From NCBI GenBank assembly GCA_028751875.1, contig CM054145.1:5335752-5399751 (forward strand): a stretch of 64,000 nucleotides of DNA, read 5' to 3'. The stretch is from Rapana venosa. Taxonomy: Eukaryota > Mollusca > Gastropoda > Neogastropoda > Muricidae. Position numbers and translations under genes: made by a program. The notes under the pieces are model-generated. The model had not been told where the DNA came from. It did no database searches and saw only the letters and a program-made list of their open reading frames with translations. Within the stretch, counting starts at the first letter, position 1. Each line of letters starts with the position of its first letter. Shown here piece by piece: positions 47,311 to 58,849 of the stretch.

Positions 47311-50058
47311 TTCGTGAGTTAAGGTTTGTTCATCAGTGATACAGCAGCTTTAAATACGAGGGGTCTTGACTTTAGGGGAGGAGGAGATTCTCTTCGGCTG
47401 AAGTTCGTTGGTCGCCTTCCAGCTGGGCGGGGCGCCCCGTGATGTTGTCTCTCTATTGGGGAGCAGGGGAGCACACTTGTGAGTAGTTCTGGCTCCGGGC
47501 TTCGTTCTTTTTGTCTGCCCCTCCTGTCAACGTCTTCCTCGGGTGCAGGGGTGCACCCTACTTTCCCGTGGTGTGGTGTCTCTCTTGCAGAGCAGAGGGA
47601 GCATTCATCTTTGAGGGTTCTGGCTCCCGAGGACCAGTCTAAGTTCTTTTTCGTTGTGCTGTGGTCCTTTTTTCAACGCTTCCTGGGTGCAGGAGTGCAC
47701 CTTTTTTTTCTCAGGGCAGGTTCCCGTGGGTGCCTCCAGCGGTGGGTTTGCCTGGGGAGGGTGCAGCCCGTGGCCCTGAAGTTGCCAACAGCTTGTCCAA
47801 CCCCCTGTTCCCTGGATCCCCCTTTTCCCCCCCTTTGGGCCTGTTTCCCTTTTCCCCCGCTGCCTTGTCCCCCCTGTGACCCCCCTTGAGGTCTTCGGGC
47901 CAACCTGAAAAGATTCCTCGGTGTACGTATGGGGGAAAGTTGTACTGAGGGAAGTGGGGGAAAATTCATCAGGCTGGTTTCTTACTGTGCAGAGGAGGGA
48001 GGGTATTATGGATAAGTTTAGAGTTTTTTGGTGATTTAAAAGTGTGTGTCTGTAAGTATTTACGATGTGATGTTTTTTGGATTTTGAAAAGTAAAGTCTG
48101 AACTTTCTTCGGTGTTCTGGTTTGGGTTTCGGGGAAAATAGGAGGGGATGGGGGGAGGTTTAGCCACAATCCCTTTTTGGGGCGTGACACTTTCATATTA
48201 CAACTTGAATGCAAGCCTTCAATTGTTTTCACAAATAAAACCTACATAAATTCCCCCCTTCCCCCCCCTTTTTTTTTAAAATGTTTTGCATTACACATCA
48301 TTACTAAAACCCCCCAGACTAAAGTTCAACAACATAAATAGATACATCATAAATGTCGACTAATGAAGAATGTCACCCCGTTTTTTAGGAAAAATTCTCC
48401 ACCTCAATCCCACAATGCAACAAAAAAGTATACAAAAAAAACTCAGGAACTCTAATTCACATTACTTAAGTCCCAACTGTGAGAAAAGAAGCACAGAATT
48501 AGCAACAAGCCCAAACCAATCCAATCCAATTAGTTTTATAGCCCAGCCAACCAAAAGGCCCTTCAGGGCGTCACCTTGTTTAAAAAAATATCAATTTAAT
48601 TTCAAGATCAAAACTTTAAAGAAAAGAAATAGATGGGGATAAGAAAAAAACAAACCCAAGGCAAAAAACAAAAAACCAACGGTGGCCTAAGTCATTGATC
48701 TTAAAGTGATGCAAAACACCCTATCATGCATACCATATTTTTAAAATGAGGCATTACAGTGAATGTGGAACACTTTCCCCGACATTTCCCCCAAATATTC
48801 AAGTAAATGACAATCACAACCCCACAACTACAAAAGTAACGTTTGTTCAAAATAAATCTTTTGGTTCAGAGTGCTACAGCCCCGGGTTAATCTCAGACAA
48901 AATATAAAAAATTCCAAGTAAGGGTTGGATTCCGAGAGTCGACCTCCTTCTGTCCTCACTCCACTGCTACCTCTTTCGACACGTCAATTATTCAGCCAAC
49001 CTTCCTAAACAGCAACTTTAACAAACTCATTATGACTCTTTCCCAACACCTTGAACAAACCGAAATTTTTGGGGCCCGTGTGCCTTCCCTATTCACCCCT
49101 TTTGTAGGAACACTTTTCCTCAGGATTCCATCTTGCTCTTCTCTTTCGTTTCAAATCGGTTTTTAGACAACCCTTTTAAAAAGTCTACTAAAGATGGGAG
49201 GTGTGTGTGTTGTGTGTGTGTGTGTGTTGTGGGGTTGTTGTGTGTATGTAAGGTAATGGCATTTGAATTCGTTTAAAAATGTTATTTGGGTTTAAAAAAA
49301 AAGCGCTTTTATTTTTTTTTTTACAAGAATAGGCTACATAATTATCATCTGTATTATAACTTTTTTTCAAAAAGCAAAAGAAAACATACCCTTTCTGAAT
49401 GACATCAAACACAAAAAAAACTTCTGCAGAAAATTCTATGAAAGAAAATGAAGGCAGGGAGCCCTCACTACAAACCCCAAAAGACGACCAAAAAAAAGGG
49501 CAACCACCAACTGTCCACCACAAATCACCAAATCCACCAAAAAAAATGCATGACATACGACAGTGAAGCTGGAGTAATAAGAGGGGTAATCCCTTTTCGG
49601 TGTCATCGACTGCGTGGGCCCAAAACGCACCCCGGGAATGCCAACAAGACACTTCCCCTTGAAAGCATGACCCAAAAATTCACTTTTGTGATTTCACTGG
49701 GGACTAAAATTTTGCTGAAAAATGGCGAAAACAACCACTGATAAGACCAAACAGACTTGCCAGCCCAAAAAAACACACACACAACACCAACCCCCTCTCT
49801 GCAACGACCCTGACCTGGCTACTTTTAAAACCCCTTCTTTTTAACACATTTTTGCCAAAATCCCCCCCACCAAATAAGTTCAACAAAGACTTCTTGATCT
49901 GTCTAAAACAAGTATATTTTTATAAAAAAAACCGTTTAAAAAAAAAAAAAAGAAACTGCCCGCCCTTTTCCCATACACATCGACATGCAGCCATCCGTTT
50001 TTCCTTTTTGCCCATAAACACCAACATGCATACCCTATGCTTACTCTCCTTCTGGTTT

Positions 50059-50092
<34 letters not shown>

Positions 50093-51714
50093 AAAAAAAG
50101 TCCCCCTTCACCCGATTACTGAAAAAAAAAACCACACACAAACAAAAATTCCTTCAATTTTTTCCCCCAACTCGGTGCGCCCCAGTGTGCTAATTTTTTT
50201 CTGAAGGGTGCAACTGGGAAAAGGGCCAAGCGATTTTCCCACAGCACCACAGTTGAACATTAAAACCCAAACAAAGTAACGATCTTACAGTTTAGCGGAA
50301 CATTCCACCCTCAAAAGATGTTCCGTCACACCGTGTGAAAACAAAGAACCCCCTACTTTGGGTTTTTTAGTCTGAACCACACACACCACGCAAGAAAAAA
50401 GCCCAAAAAAGTACGTGAAAGGGGAGTCGCATGCTACCGCTGCCGAGCAGAAAGGAAAAACTGATACAAACGCCAGCAAAGAGAAAGATTTAACCAAAAA
50501 GTTTCATCAATCCTCCTTCTAAACCAAATTTTTTCCCCTGCCTGAGAAAGCTGTCTGCTGGGTTTTAAATCCAATACGTTTTAAACCACATGCCTTCTGT
50601 ACTGTGTTGGGGGGCCCAAAAAAAGGGGAAGTTTTAAAGTTAGTGTAAAGATTAGTGTTAGGATTAATTTAAACAGTTGGCAGCGGTTGAGGGGTTCGTC
50701 TGTCTGTGTGACTGAAAGCATGGACACAACACCGCAGACATAACAGCTGTACCTTTTTTTTCTTAACGATATCAAATGGGGCCCGTCCCACCATCGCAAT
50801 TTTTCCCCCGACAATTTGGATTTTTTGCCAAATGCTTTAGGCCTTTCTTGAAAAAAAAAGCGCTTTTAGAAATGTATGTGCCCCAAAAAAAAATTCTCTT
50901 CAAGTCCCCCCATTTTTAAAAAATACTTATTGACATAGCACGTTTTCTACCCCCCTTTTTCTCAACCCCACTTTCCCTTTAACCCCCCTTCCTTCAAACC
51001 ACGCACACACACACGCAACTGCCACACCAAAATACCCCTCTAATAAAGCTATATAGCCTTAATCCTAATTTTTTTTATACTTATAAATCTTTGGTACATT
51101 AATTTTTTTGTTAAAAAGTTCACTTTTTTTAAATTTAGCAGAGCAAAGTCTGTTAAGGCATTCATTGGTCATGTTTTTAAAACCTCATAAAACAAATTTT
51201 GACAAGTCCGTCAACCATTGGCCCTTTCAGCTCCAGCATTTTTTAAGTAATAATTTTAATTTCACTAAAAAAATCGATTAATTAGCCCCCCCTCCCCCCC
51301 CCCAAGTATACTCAACAATGGGGCCCCTTTCCCCTCTTTTCCCCTTTACCCAAACGCAATGTCTTGCGATGTACTACACCAAAAATCCACACGCTTGCCA
51401 ATCCGCAAATGTCGAAACTTCCTTCTCTGTCATGAATGAGTCTTTTTATTTTTCCAAAGCAAACTTTTTTTTTAAAAACCCTGTCCCAAAAAACACAAGT
51501 GAGAACCAAAAAGATGACACCATTTCGATAGGAGACAACAGCAGTTTCAAGCTTGAAGGGCCCTTTCCAGGCCAGACTGTGCCTAACCACTACTTGTTGT
51601 CTAGTGGAATTTTTTATTTCCCAAATTCAAAATTTTCCCCCCCCAACTTTTACACTGAAGAGCTTGAAGATCTAGACTTTTTCTCATACTTTTTTAATTA
51701 AACCAATCATATTG

Positions 51715-51965
51715 TTTTGTACTCCGCCAACCACAGAGGGCATACAGGGGTTTCGCCTTGTTAAAAAATAAATCCTTTAAAATAGTAATTTAAAAATTAA
51801 AGACCAACAGTTTGGTCATTTCCTTTTGTCAAATTTACCAAACCCTACAATCAACCCGGGGGGGGTTTACCACACTGGTAGAACCACATAAAAGACACAT
51901 AAAAAAGCAATAAAAAACCCAAAATCTGAATCCTTTAAACCAGCCTTTTAAAGAGGAACTATAAC
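51715..51965 (+). repeat. Dispersed repeat R1, unit-3 copy (noisy)
   Basis: Follows the unit-1 copy at 31,918 with frequent single-base losses. As in unit 1 a single R1 copy is present here. Confidence 0.7.
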
Positions 51966-54008
51966 ACGGTAAAATTGTATCGGTGAAATGCCCCAATTCT
52001 CAGGGAAATCAAAAACGGCTGTGAACACCCAAAACAGGCTCTTTTGGAGTTTGCTTTAAATGAAAATTTTATAGCTCATTACATTTGTTTGGGGGTGTGT
52101 TGTGACAGGTGTGTGTGGGGTTGCATATGTGTGTGTTAGTCTAGGTCTTGATTATAAAAAACATTTATACAAATAAATTTGTTGTTGATTTTTAATTTTG
52201 ATGTTTTCTTCCAAAGAAAGAAACTCCAAAAAGATGTTTGAAAAAAATTTACACAAGCATTCCAATTTTAAAAATCAGAACCCCCCGTGATGCGAGAGGC
52301 CATAAAAAAGGTACATTTGATGCAAGGAAGATCCCGCACCCCCAACTTAAAAAAGGGGAAACACAGTGTGTTTGAAATATTTTATCAGACAGCCACAGAA
52401 CAGGGAAACATACTTCCTTCAAACATCATTGGGGAAATTTTTGAGTTAAATAACTTTTTTTCACCCTCAAGACCCTACCAAGAAAACCATCATTAATAAG
52501 TGAATGAAAATTAAAATATGTGGCCATAGAGACAATTTTATCTTGTCATAAACGATAGCAAAGAAAACTTTCATTACTTACAAAAGAAAAGAAAAATAAA
52601 TCGGCCCTGTAGACAAAACCCCAGATGATCCCGAAAGGGAAAAACTGAAGCAAAAGAAAAAGGCGACCACCCGTTCTCTCATGCCAACACCACCACCAAT
52701 CTGCGGCACAGAATCCTGAAGTCAGCAGGGACGCCCCAAAACCAAAGGAAGGAGGGGGAGGAAAACCGATGGCTGTCACGGCAGCGCTAAAATCACACCC
52801 AGTAATAAACAGATAGATTGTCCATACATGAAAAGTGTTTTGCCCAACCCATACACAACACTCTTCCCCAAAAAACGATCCCCAACTTACTACTTTTCCC
52901 CCCTCCCCAAACCCTGCTGGCACCCAAAAAAACCTTTTCATCACAAAACAAAGAAAAATTTAAAACCCCCCAAAAAAAAAACCCGCCAAAATCATGAGCT
53001 TTGCAACACAATAACACCGCTCTCCACAAAACAACAAAGGTACAACCAGGACCAATAAAATTTTTATCAAAAATAATCTTTAAAAACAATAAAGAACGTG
53101 TACCCTTATTGCCCAATTTGCGTTACTTCAACACAAGCAATACTTGTCAGGAAGGGGATTAAACAAACATTAAAATGTTCAAAGAAAAATCCAGATAACC
53201 CTGCATATTCTTAAAATCAACTGAGCTTTTTCTATGAACCATGCATCACAAACAAAAATTGTAGGATGACTGTTAGGTTAGACTTTTTTATCGTTCACAA
53301 ATATATGAGACTTTTATAAAAATAAGATTCTTCCATTGCAAGAAGCTTTATATTTATATGAGTCCTTCTCTCAATACAAGATGTGATATATATATACTTC
53401 CAACTATGGTTTGTCGGTAATTTTGTCAGACGAGAGGAATATTGGAAATCATCAGAATATATTCTTCATATATAAACATTGTCATCAATTTTACACTGGC
53501 TTATCTGTGACAAACAACAAGTACTCAAACTGTTTCAATTGCTATATACCATTTTGTCACATAAAACAGATTTAAAAAAAATTTCATGATTTAAAGCAAT
53601 TTTCTAACCCAGATAAAAAATATTTCCAAAACTTTTTTATTTAAAACAAAATTCCTGGCTTGCAACAGCAAAGTTTTGTGTCCCCGGCCATCCCCCCAGA
53701 CAACAGAACAACCCACCCCACCTGGTGGTTTTTCTGTACTGATTACAAATATCTATATGTTCTTCAAGGTGGCTTTTCATGTAAGAACAGCATTATCATA
53801 GAAACGGTTTTATCTTACTTGTCAAACACACAACTTTGGTGGCTCCACGGTTTTTTACTAAACAACTAGTTTTTCCAGGTGTTTCTTACATTGTCACAGT
53901 ACACAAAAACTGTAGCAAAGACTGTCCCAAGGTTTTCTTTATCTGTCATTGCTCTGCTTTCTTAATCAATGATGACTTTCCCACTGTTTTTCTTCACTGT
54001 AGCAAGAC

Positions 54009-55064
54009 TTATATATTTTCCACTGGTGGTTTTCTTTCATCTGTCACAGACACAGCATACTCTATGATGACTTCTTCCACTGGTGGTTTTCTTTCATCTG
54101 TCACAGACACAGTATACTCTATGATGACTTCTTCCACTGGTGGTTTTCTTTCATCTGTCACAGACACAGCATACTCTATGATGACTTCTTCCACTGGTGG
54201 TTTTCTTTCATCTGTCACAGACACAGCATACTCTATGATGACTTTTTCCACTGGTGGTTTTCTTTCATCTGTCACAGACACAGCATACTCTATGATGACT
54301 TCTTCCACTGGTGGTTTTCTTTCATCTGTCACAGACACAGCATACTCTATGACGACTTCTTCCACTGGTGGTTTTCTTTCATCTGTCACAGACACAGCAT
54401 ACTCTATGATGACTTCTTCCACTGGTGGTTTTCATTCCAATCTGTCCACAGGACACAGCATACTCTTGATGACTTCTCCACTGGTGTTTTCTTTCATCTG
54501 TCACAGACACAGCATACTCTATGATAAACTTCTTCCACTGGTGGTTTTCTTTATCGTCACAGACACAGTATACTCTAATATGACTTCTTCCACTGGTGGT
54601 TTTCTTTCATCTGTCACAGACACAGCATACTCTATGATGACTTCTTCCACTGGTGGTTTTCTTTCATCTGTCACAGACACAGCATACTCTATGATGACTT
54701 CTTCCACTGGTGGTTTTCTTTCATCTGTCACAGACACAGCATACTCTCTGATGACTTCTTCCACTGGTGGTTTTCTTTCATCTGTCACAGACACAGCATA
54801 CTCTCTGATGACTTCTTCCACTGGTGGTTTTCTTTCATCTGTCACAGACACAGCATACTCTCTGATGACTTCTTCCACTGGTGGTTTTCTTTCATCTGTC
54901 ACAGACACAGCATACTCTATGATGACTTCTTCCACTGGTGGTTTTCTTTCATCTGTCAGACAATCTTCAGCTCCACTTGCTGGTATGACTGGTGAAGCTG
55001 ATGGTGGTGGTGATGCTCTTTCTGGAGTGTGATGAGGAGCCACCGAGTCCATGCTGTTTGCCAT
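54009..55064 (-). CDS. Predicted exon encoding 19-residue tandem repeats
   Basis: On the minus strand a strong acceptor (TTTCTTTTTCTTTTCCAG) ends directly before ATGGCAAACAGC. The exon encodes MANSMDSVAPHHTPERAS, a Pro/Ser-rich linker PPPSASPVIPASGAEDCL, then about 16 repeats of TDERKPPVEEVIIEYAVSV, ending PPVENI and stop at 54,009. A few indels at 54,430-54,570 interrupt the frame; they coincide with residual assembly errors. Repeats are acidic/basic alternating with a VIIEYAV hydrophobic core and could form beta or extended structure. Phase 0 at the 5' edge fits the start exon at 57,958-58,111. No family recognised. The opposite-strand frame (53,836-55,032) lacks comparable splice support. 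Confidence 0.45.
54012..54960. repeat. 57-nt minisatellite, unit 3 (about 16 copies)
   Basis: Clean 57-nt periodicity, with small indels only at 54,430-54,570. Both strands are open: the minus strand reads TDERKPPVEEVIIEYAVSV per unit, the plus strand SSVTDTAYSMMTSSTGGFL. Unit variants change amino acids on both strands (for example GTC ATC to GTC GTC, and ATA to AGA) but never create a stop. Confidence 0.95.
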
Positions 55065-55559
55065 CTGGAAAAGAAAAAGAAAGCAACATAAAATATAATT
55101 GCCACAGATCAGAATTTGGTATATGAGTTTTTTAAAAGACAAAAACGATACCCTTATCAACAACTGAAAGACACGAAAAGTTGCTGAAAATTTATAAATG
55201 ACTCGAGACTTGACTGATGCAGGGACAGAACCCAGAATCTAAGTCTTTTCAACACAACAGGCCAATTTTTTATATTATTTTTTATATTAGTTGGTGGCCT
55301 TATGCAGGCCTACGGTCAAATGCTATGTGGACTCCTGGCCCTGAAGATATGACATGAAACACCTGGGTGTGGCAGGGATAGAGGGCTCACAAGGAGAGGT
55401 GTGGGGAAAGCCAGACAACTACAACACCTAAGATAAACAGCCAAAAAAATAGCACCCAAACACAGCAACACCCCCTCCCCCCCATTTCCTAATACATCCA
55501 TAGCTGTTAATATATAAAATTTCAAGCTTCAAAAAAAAAAAGTCATTAAATTTAGTTTG

Positions 55560-55950
55560 ACGGATGCTGCTATAGGTGAGAGGTAAAGATCATTTGACTT
55601 CAGTCTCATAGGGTCCAAGTAGTCGTGGGTTCAAATCTCAGTGGTGTCTGGTGAATTAAGGGTGGGAATTTTTACAATCTCCTAGGTCAACTTCAAATGC
55701 AAACCTGCCAGTGCCTTAATTCCCTTCATGTACATACACATGCAGAAAATAAAAATAATATGTGCATTAAAGATTCCATAATTTGTGTCAGCATTCGGTG
55801 GGTTACAGAAACACAAACAAACCCAGCATACATCACCAAAGTCGGAATGTGGCTACCTTCATGGTGGGCAAAAACAGGTCGCATACGCAAAATCTTGCCA
55901 TTGGTGAACCATGGGGCTCTAGCCAAGGAACAAGAAAAGAAAAAGTTAAG
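55560..55950 (+). mobile_element. Full-length tRNA-derived SINE
   Basis: The head has a degenerate box A region and a clear box B, GTGGGTTCAAATCTCAGTGG (55,627-55,646). The body then has GGTGGGAATTTTTACAATCTCC, AACCTGCCAGTGCCT, ATTAAAGATTCCATAAT, TTCGGTGGGTTACAGAAACAC, ACCCAGCATACATC, GTCGGAATGTGGCTACC and ATGGTGGGCAAAAACAGGTC. I know this order from SINEs common in mollusc genomes with a leucine-tRNA-like head. Copy is diverged, so old. Confidence 0.8.
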
Positions 55951-56519
55951 TTTACAAATGTGGTATTCATCTGTTTGAAATAATAACCAAAACATGATAG
56001 AAACAGATGCCACAAAAAAGTAAATTGTGCATGACTGCATCTTTCCTTTATTAGATTTTCTTTTTAATTTGAAAAATGCTGGCCTAAAAAGTACAACAGA
56101 TACCTTGGCAGATGAAAGCCAGAGGATTACGCATTTACTCTTGTAAATACAAAACACACTGCTAAATTATGAAAAGTGTCTTGATACAAGATACCAGGAC
56201 CAGTGCATGTTTCACTGCTGTTCCTATGGGTCATATGGCCTGCGAAAAAAGATTTTGTAGCGACATTCTTGTCTTACCCATGTTTTCTGTGTTCATCCCG
56301 ATACACTGCACGGCTGTGCCTGACGATGCTTGGCTTCCACTGCATGGCTGGGCTTCAACCCCATCTCTTCAGTGTCACATGGCTGGTGTAACAGCTGCAA
56401 ACCTGCAACACTGTAACGATAGAAAATAACGACCTCAATGTCAAAAGGTAAGCAATGACAGCAATGATGAAGACATGTCCAGGATCATACAGTTGTCAAT
56501 CTGAACTTTATCAAAATTA

Positions 56520-56945
56520 CCAAAATTAAAGAATTAACTGGGAGTAAAATTTTAAGTCAACTGGGAATAAGAACAGAGTAGATAAAGTATACAAAAATAT
56601 TTTAAAAAGAACTGGAGTAAGAATTCAAGCCAAGTTGAATTGAGAACTGAGAATAAACTGGAAGCATAACTAACTGGATGTTAGAATTTAAGTCAACTGC
56701 AATTGAGAAATGGGAATAGGCTAGAAATAGAAATTGAATAAATAACTGGATGTAAAAACTGGAATTATGAACCAAGAATAGACTAGAAGTGAAAACTGAA
56801 TTATTAACTGGATGTGAAAATTAAGTCAACTGGAATTAAGAACCAAGACTAGACTAGAGGTGAAAACTGAATTATTGACTGGATGTGAAAAGTCTAAGTC
56901 AACTGGAATTAAGAACCAAGAATTGACTAGAAGTTGAAACAAAAA
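56520..56945. repeat. About 72-nt tandem repeat, 5-6 copies
   Basis: Units of AACTGGATGT-AAAATT-AAGTCAACTGGAATTAAGAACCAAGAATAGACTAGAAGTGAAAACTGAATTATT with indels. No coding signal. Confidence 0.8.
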
Positions 56946-57011
56946 TCAAAGAACTGTAGTATTAAAAAATAAATAAATAAGTATGATTCATTTTTTTCTA
57001 GTACATGTTTA

Positions 57012-57783
57012 ATAATAATAATAATAAATGGAATTTATATAGTGCTGTATCTTGCACAGACAAATCAAAGCGCTTGCACTCAACTCATTCTTACACAGCA
57101 AGTAAAAGTTCCAACAAGTCCAAATGCACACACACACACACACACACACACACAGGCCACACACCCTGGCAGGGTGATGGAGTCTTTTGGCTGTTGAAAA
57201 GCAGGGAGAGCTATGAAATGAAACAGGAGAGGAAAATCTTAGATTTGAAACAAATATGTCTTGAGGCCGGATTTAAAAGTGTCACAAGAAGGCCTTTGGC
57301 GAAGAGAGATAGGGAGGCCATTCCAAATCGATGGACCAGAAACAGAGAAAGAGCGACGGCCCACGGTGGACTGGCTGAATCTAGGTATTCGAAAGCACAA
57401 GGAATCTGCAGCAGAGCAAAGGGAATGAGAAGGAGTGTACAGGTGAAGACATTCACAAAGGTAGGATGGTGCTGTTTTGTGGAGACATTTGTAACAGAGG
57501 GTACAGATCTTATAGTTTATTCTTTGTGGCACAGGCAGCCAGTGGAGAGATCGCAAGAGAGGAGTAATGCGCTCAGATTTTTTCTTTCTGAGGACTAGTC
57601 GAGCTGCAGAGTTTTGAATACGTTGAAGGGAGTGGATAGATGATGCTGGCAGACCAGCCAAAAGAGAATTGCAATAGTCCAGACGTGAAAGAATGAGAGA
57701 TGCCACGAGTTTGGATGTTGCGTCTGTGGACAGGTACTTTCGAATTGCACTAATACGCCGTAATTGATAGTAGCACGACTGGC
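57012..57783 (-). mobile_element. 5'-truncated L2 LINE with 9-bp target duplication
   Basis: The minus strand encodes CQSCYYQLRRISAIRKYLS, LILSRLDYCNSLLAGLP, LQRIQNSAARLVL, RSLHWLPVPQRINYKI, TAPSYL and GRRSFSVSGPSIWNGLP, the post-RT region of L2/CR1-type elements, with stop after TYLFQI. The 3' UTR has (TG)n and AGCGCTTTGATTTG and ends in (ATT)n. ACATGTTTA at 57,003-57,011 is repeated at 57,784-57,792. The target was an R1 repeat, whose ACCACAAAGGCCATATCAGGGC continues at 57,804. Confidence 0.9.
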
Positions 57784-57840
57784 ACATGTTTATAGTGGCA
57801 CCAACCACAAAGGCCATATCAGGGCAGTCCCCTTATTTAT
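57784..57840 (+). repeat. Dispersed repeat R1 fragment, L2 insertion target
   Basis: ATGTTTATAGTGGCACCAACCACAAAGGCCATATCAGGGCAGTC matches the 5' part of R1 as at 37,625. Confidence 0.75.
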
Positions 57841-57957
57841 GTTAACTCCAATCAATAACATTTGCCTCAAGCTTAAAATCAACACCACCTAATCCCTTCA
57901 AATATTGAACACCATCAATTTCCAGAAGAAAAAACCCCACAAAACTATGGCCCATAC

Positions 57958-58111
57958 CTCTCCATACTGAATGTAGTCTGTGACAGGAGTCATTACCGAG
58001 TTCCCATTCTGTGTGCTAGGTTCTTGTTGTTGGTCGTTCCCCCAGCTTGACATTCTGGGGGGTCACCCAGAATAGACACTTGAGTCTCCTGTGTTGTGGA
58101 TTCTGACATTA
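57958..58111 (-). CDS. Predicted start-codon exon of the repeat-protein gene
   Basis: The minus strand has acceptor TTGCTCTTTCTGCTTCCAG, then 58 nt of leader with an in-frame TGA just before the ATG at 58,053. It encodes 32 codons beginning MSSWGNDQQQEPSTQNG and ending DYIQYGE, then a GAG|GTATGG donor in phase 0. The leader acceptor implies a non-coding first exon further right. The next acceptor in matching phase and strand is at 55,064. The pairing of the two exons is inference. Another downstream exon could be used instead. Confidence 0.45.
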
Positions 58112-58129
58112 CTCCTGGAAGCAGAAAGA

Positions 58130-58545
58130 GCAATCAGTTTCACTAGGAATGCCCGACAGTTTTATCCACTAAAAATCACAACTATTTTATCTCACCACAA
58201 TAGGTTAAATTCAATAATGTCCTTTCATTTGAATGCACTGAGCTGCCAGAATGTTGCGAGTTCTATCCACTAAATTATTATACAACCATTTTATCTCATC
58301 ATACTAGGATGGATTCAATAACGTTGGAAGAATGTTGCGAGTTCTATCTACTAAAATATTACAACCATTTTATCTCATCATACTAGGATGGATTCAATAA
58401 CGTTGGAAGAATGTTGCGAGTTCTATCTACTAAAATATTATACAACTATTTTATCTCACCACAATAGGATTTATTCAATAATGTCCTTGAACTAATTTGA
58501 ATGCACAGAGTTGGAAGAATGTTGCGAGTTCTATACTAAAAAAAT
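58130..58545. repeat. About 80-108-nt tandem repeat, 4-5 copies
   Basis: ATGTTGCGAGTTCTAT occurs at 58,251, 58,332, 58,411 and 58,519, with TTTTATCTCA-CA-ACTAGGAT-GATTCAATAA in between. It lies directly upstream of the predicted start exon at 58,111 and may fall in its intron. Confidence 0.85.
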
Positions 58546-58734
58546 TACACATTGATCAACCAACAATAGTTAGATTTAACTAATTCATTGAAGTGTGACA
58601 TTTTGCTAATTTAATATGATACACCGAGTTTTTGTTGTGTTTTTTTTTTAATTTATAAAACCTGAAGATAATTCATCTTGAATAGAAACAAAAATAATGT
58701 TGGGGTTTTTTTGTTTTGATTGTTGTTTTTGTGG

Positions 58735-58790
58735 GGGGGTGGGGGGGGGGGTTGTGTGCATGTGTGTGTGTGTGTGTGTGTGTGTGTTTA
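58735..58790. repeat. Poly-G plus (GT)n microsatellite
   Basis: GGGGGGGTGGGGGGGGGG followed by about 12 GT units. Confidence 0.9.
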
Positions 58791-58849
58791 AATAATAATC
58801 TTAATCTGACTTGATTTTCTTCATCTTGTTGGAATTGAGAATGATAAAA

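Larger units (their letters stand above)
39341..50140. repeat. Tandem segmental duplication, unit 2 (about 10.8 kb)
   Basis: Same order as unit 1, preceded by a poly-C tract at 39,257-39,299. Longer because of a block at 41,010-42,045 and a 57-nt array of about 1.1 kb at 44,460. Clean up to about 44,400, then rich in single-base deletions. Confidence 0.9.
44400..53900. other. Poorly polished interval
   Basis: Compared with unit 1, this stretch loses a base every few dozen positions, mainly in short runs and at CA or AG steps, and shows inflated G and T runs. Gene calls within it should be taken from the homologous positions of unit 1 or from 54-55 kb. Confidence 0.85.
50141..55180. repeat. 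Tandem segmental duplication, unit 3 (partial, about 5 kb)
   Basis: Begins after a poly-C tract at 50,060-50,090 with the same TTCCTTCAATTTTTT landmark and ends at about 55,180, just past the 57-nt array, where units 1 and 2 continue into the ORF1-like part. Error-laden to about 53,850, clean afterwards. Like unit 1 it lacks the extra 1-kb block. Confidence 0.9.

Noticed and set aside
53836..55032. 398-codon plus-strand open frame through the 57-nt array
   Set aside because: It is open only because the 57-nt unit is a multiple of three. The minus strand has the splice acceptor, ATG and non-repetitive linker, so the plus frame is taken as the shadow.
55560..55650. tRNA gene
   Set aside because: Box B is present but the cloverleaf does not close, and the sequence continues into a SINE body.
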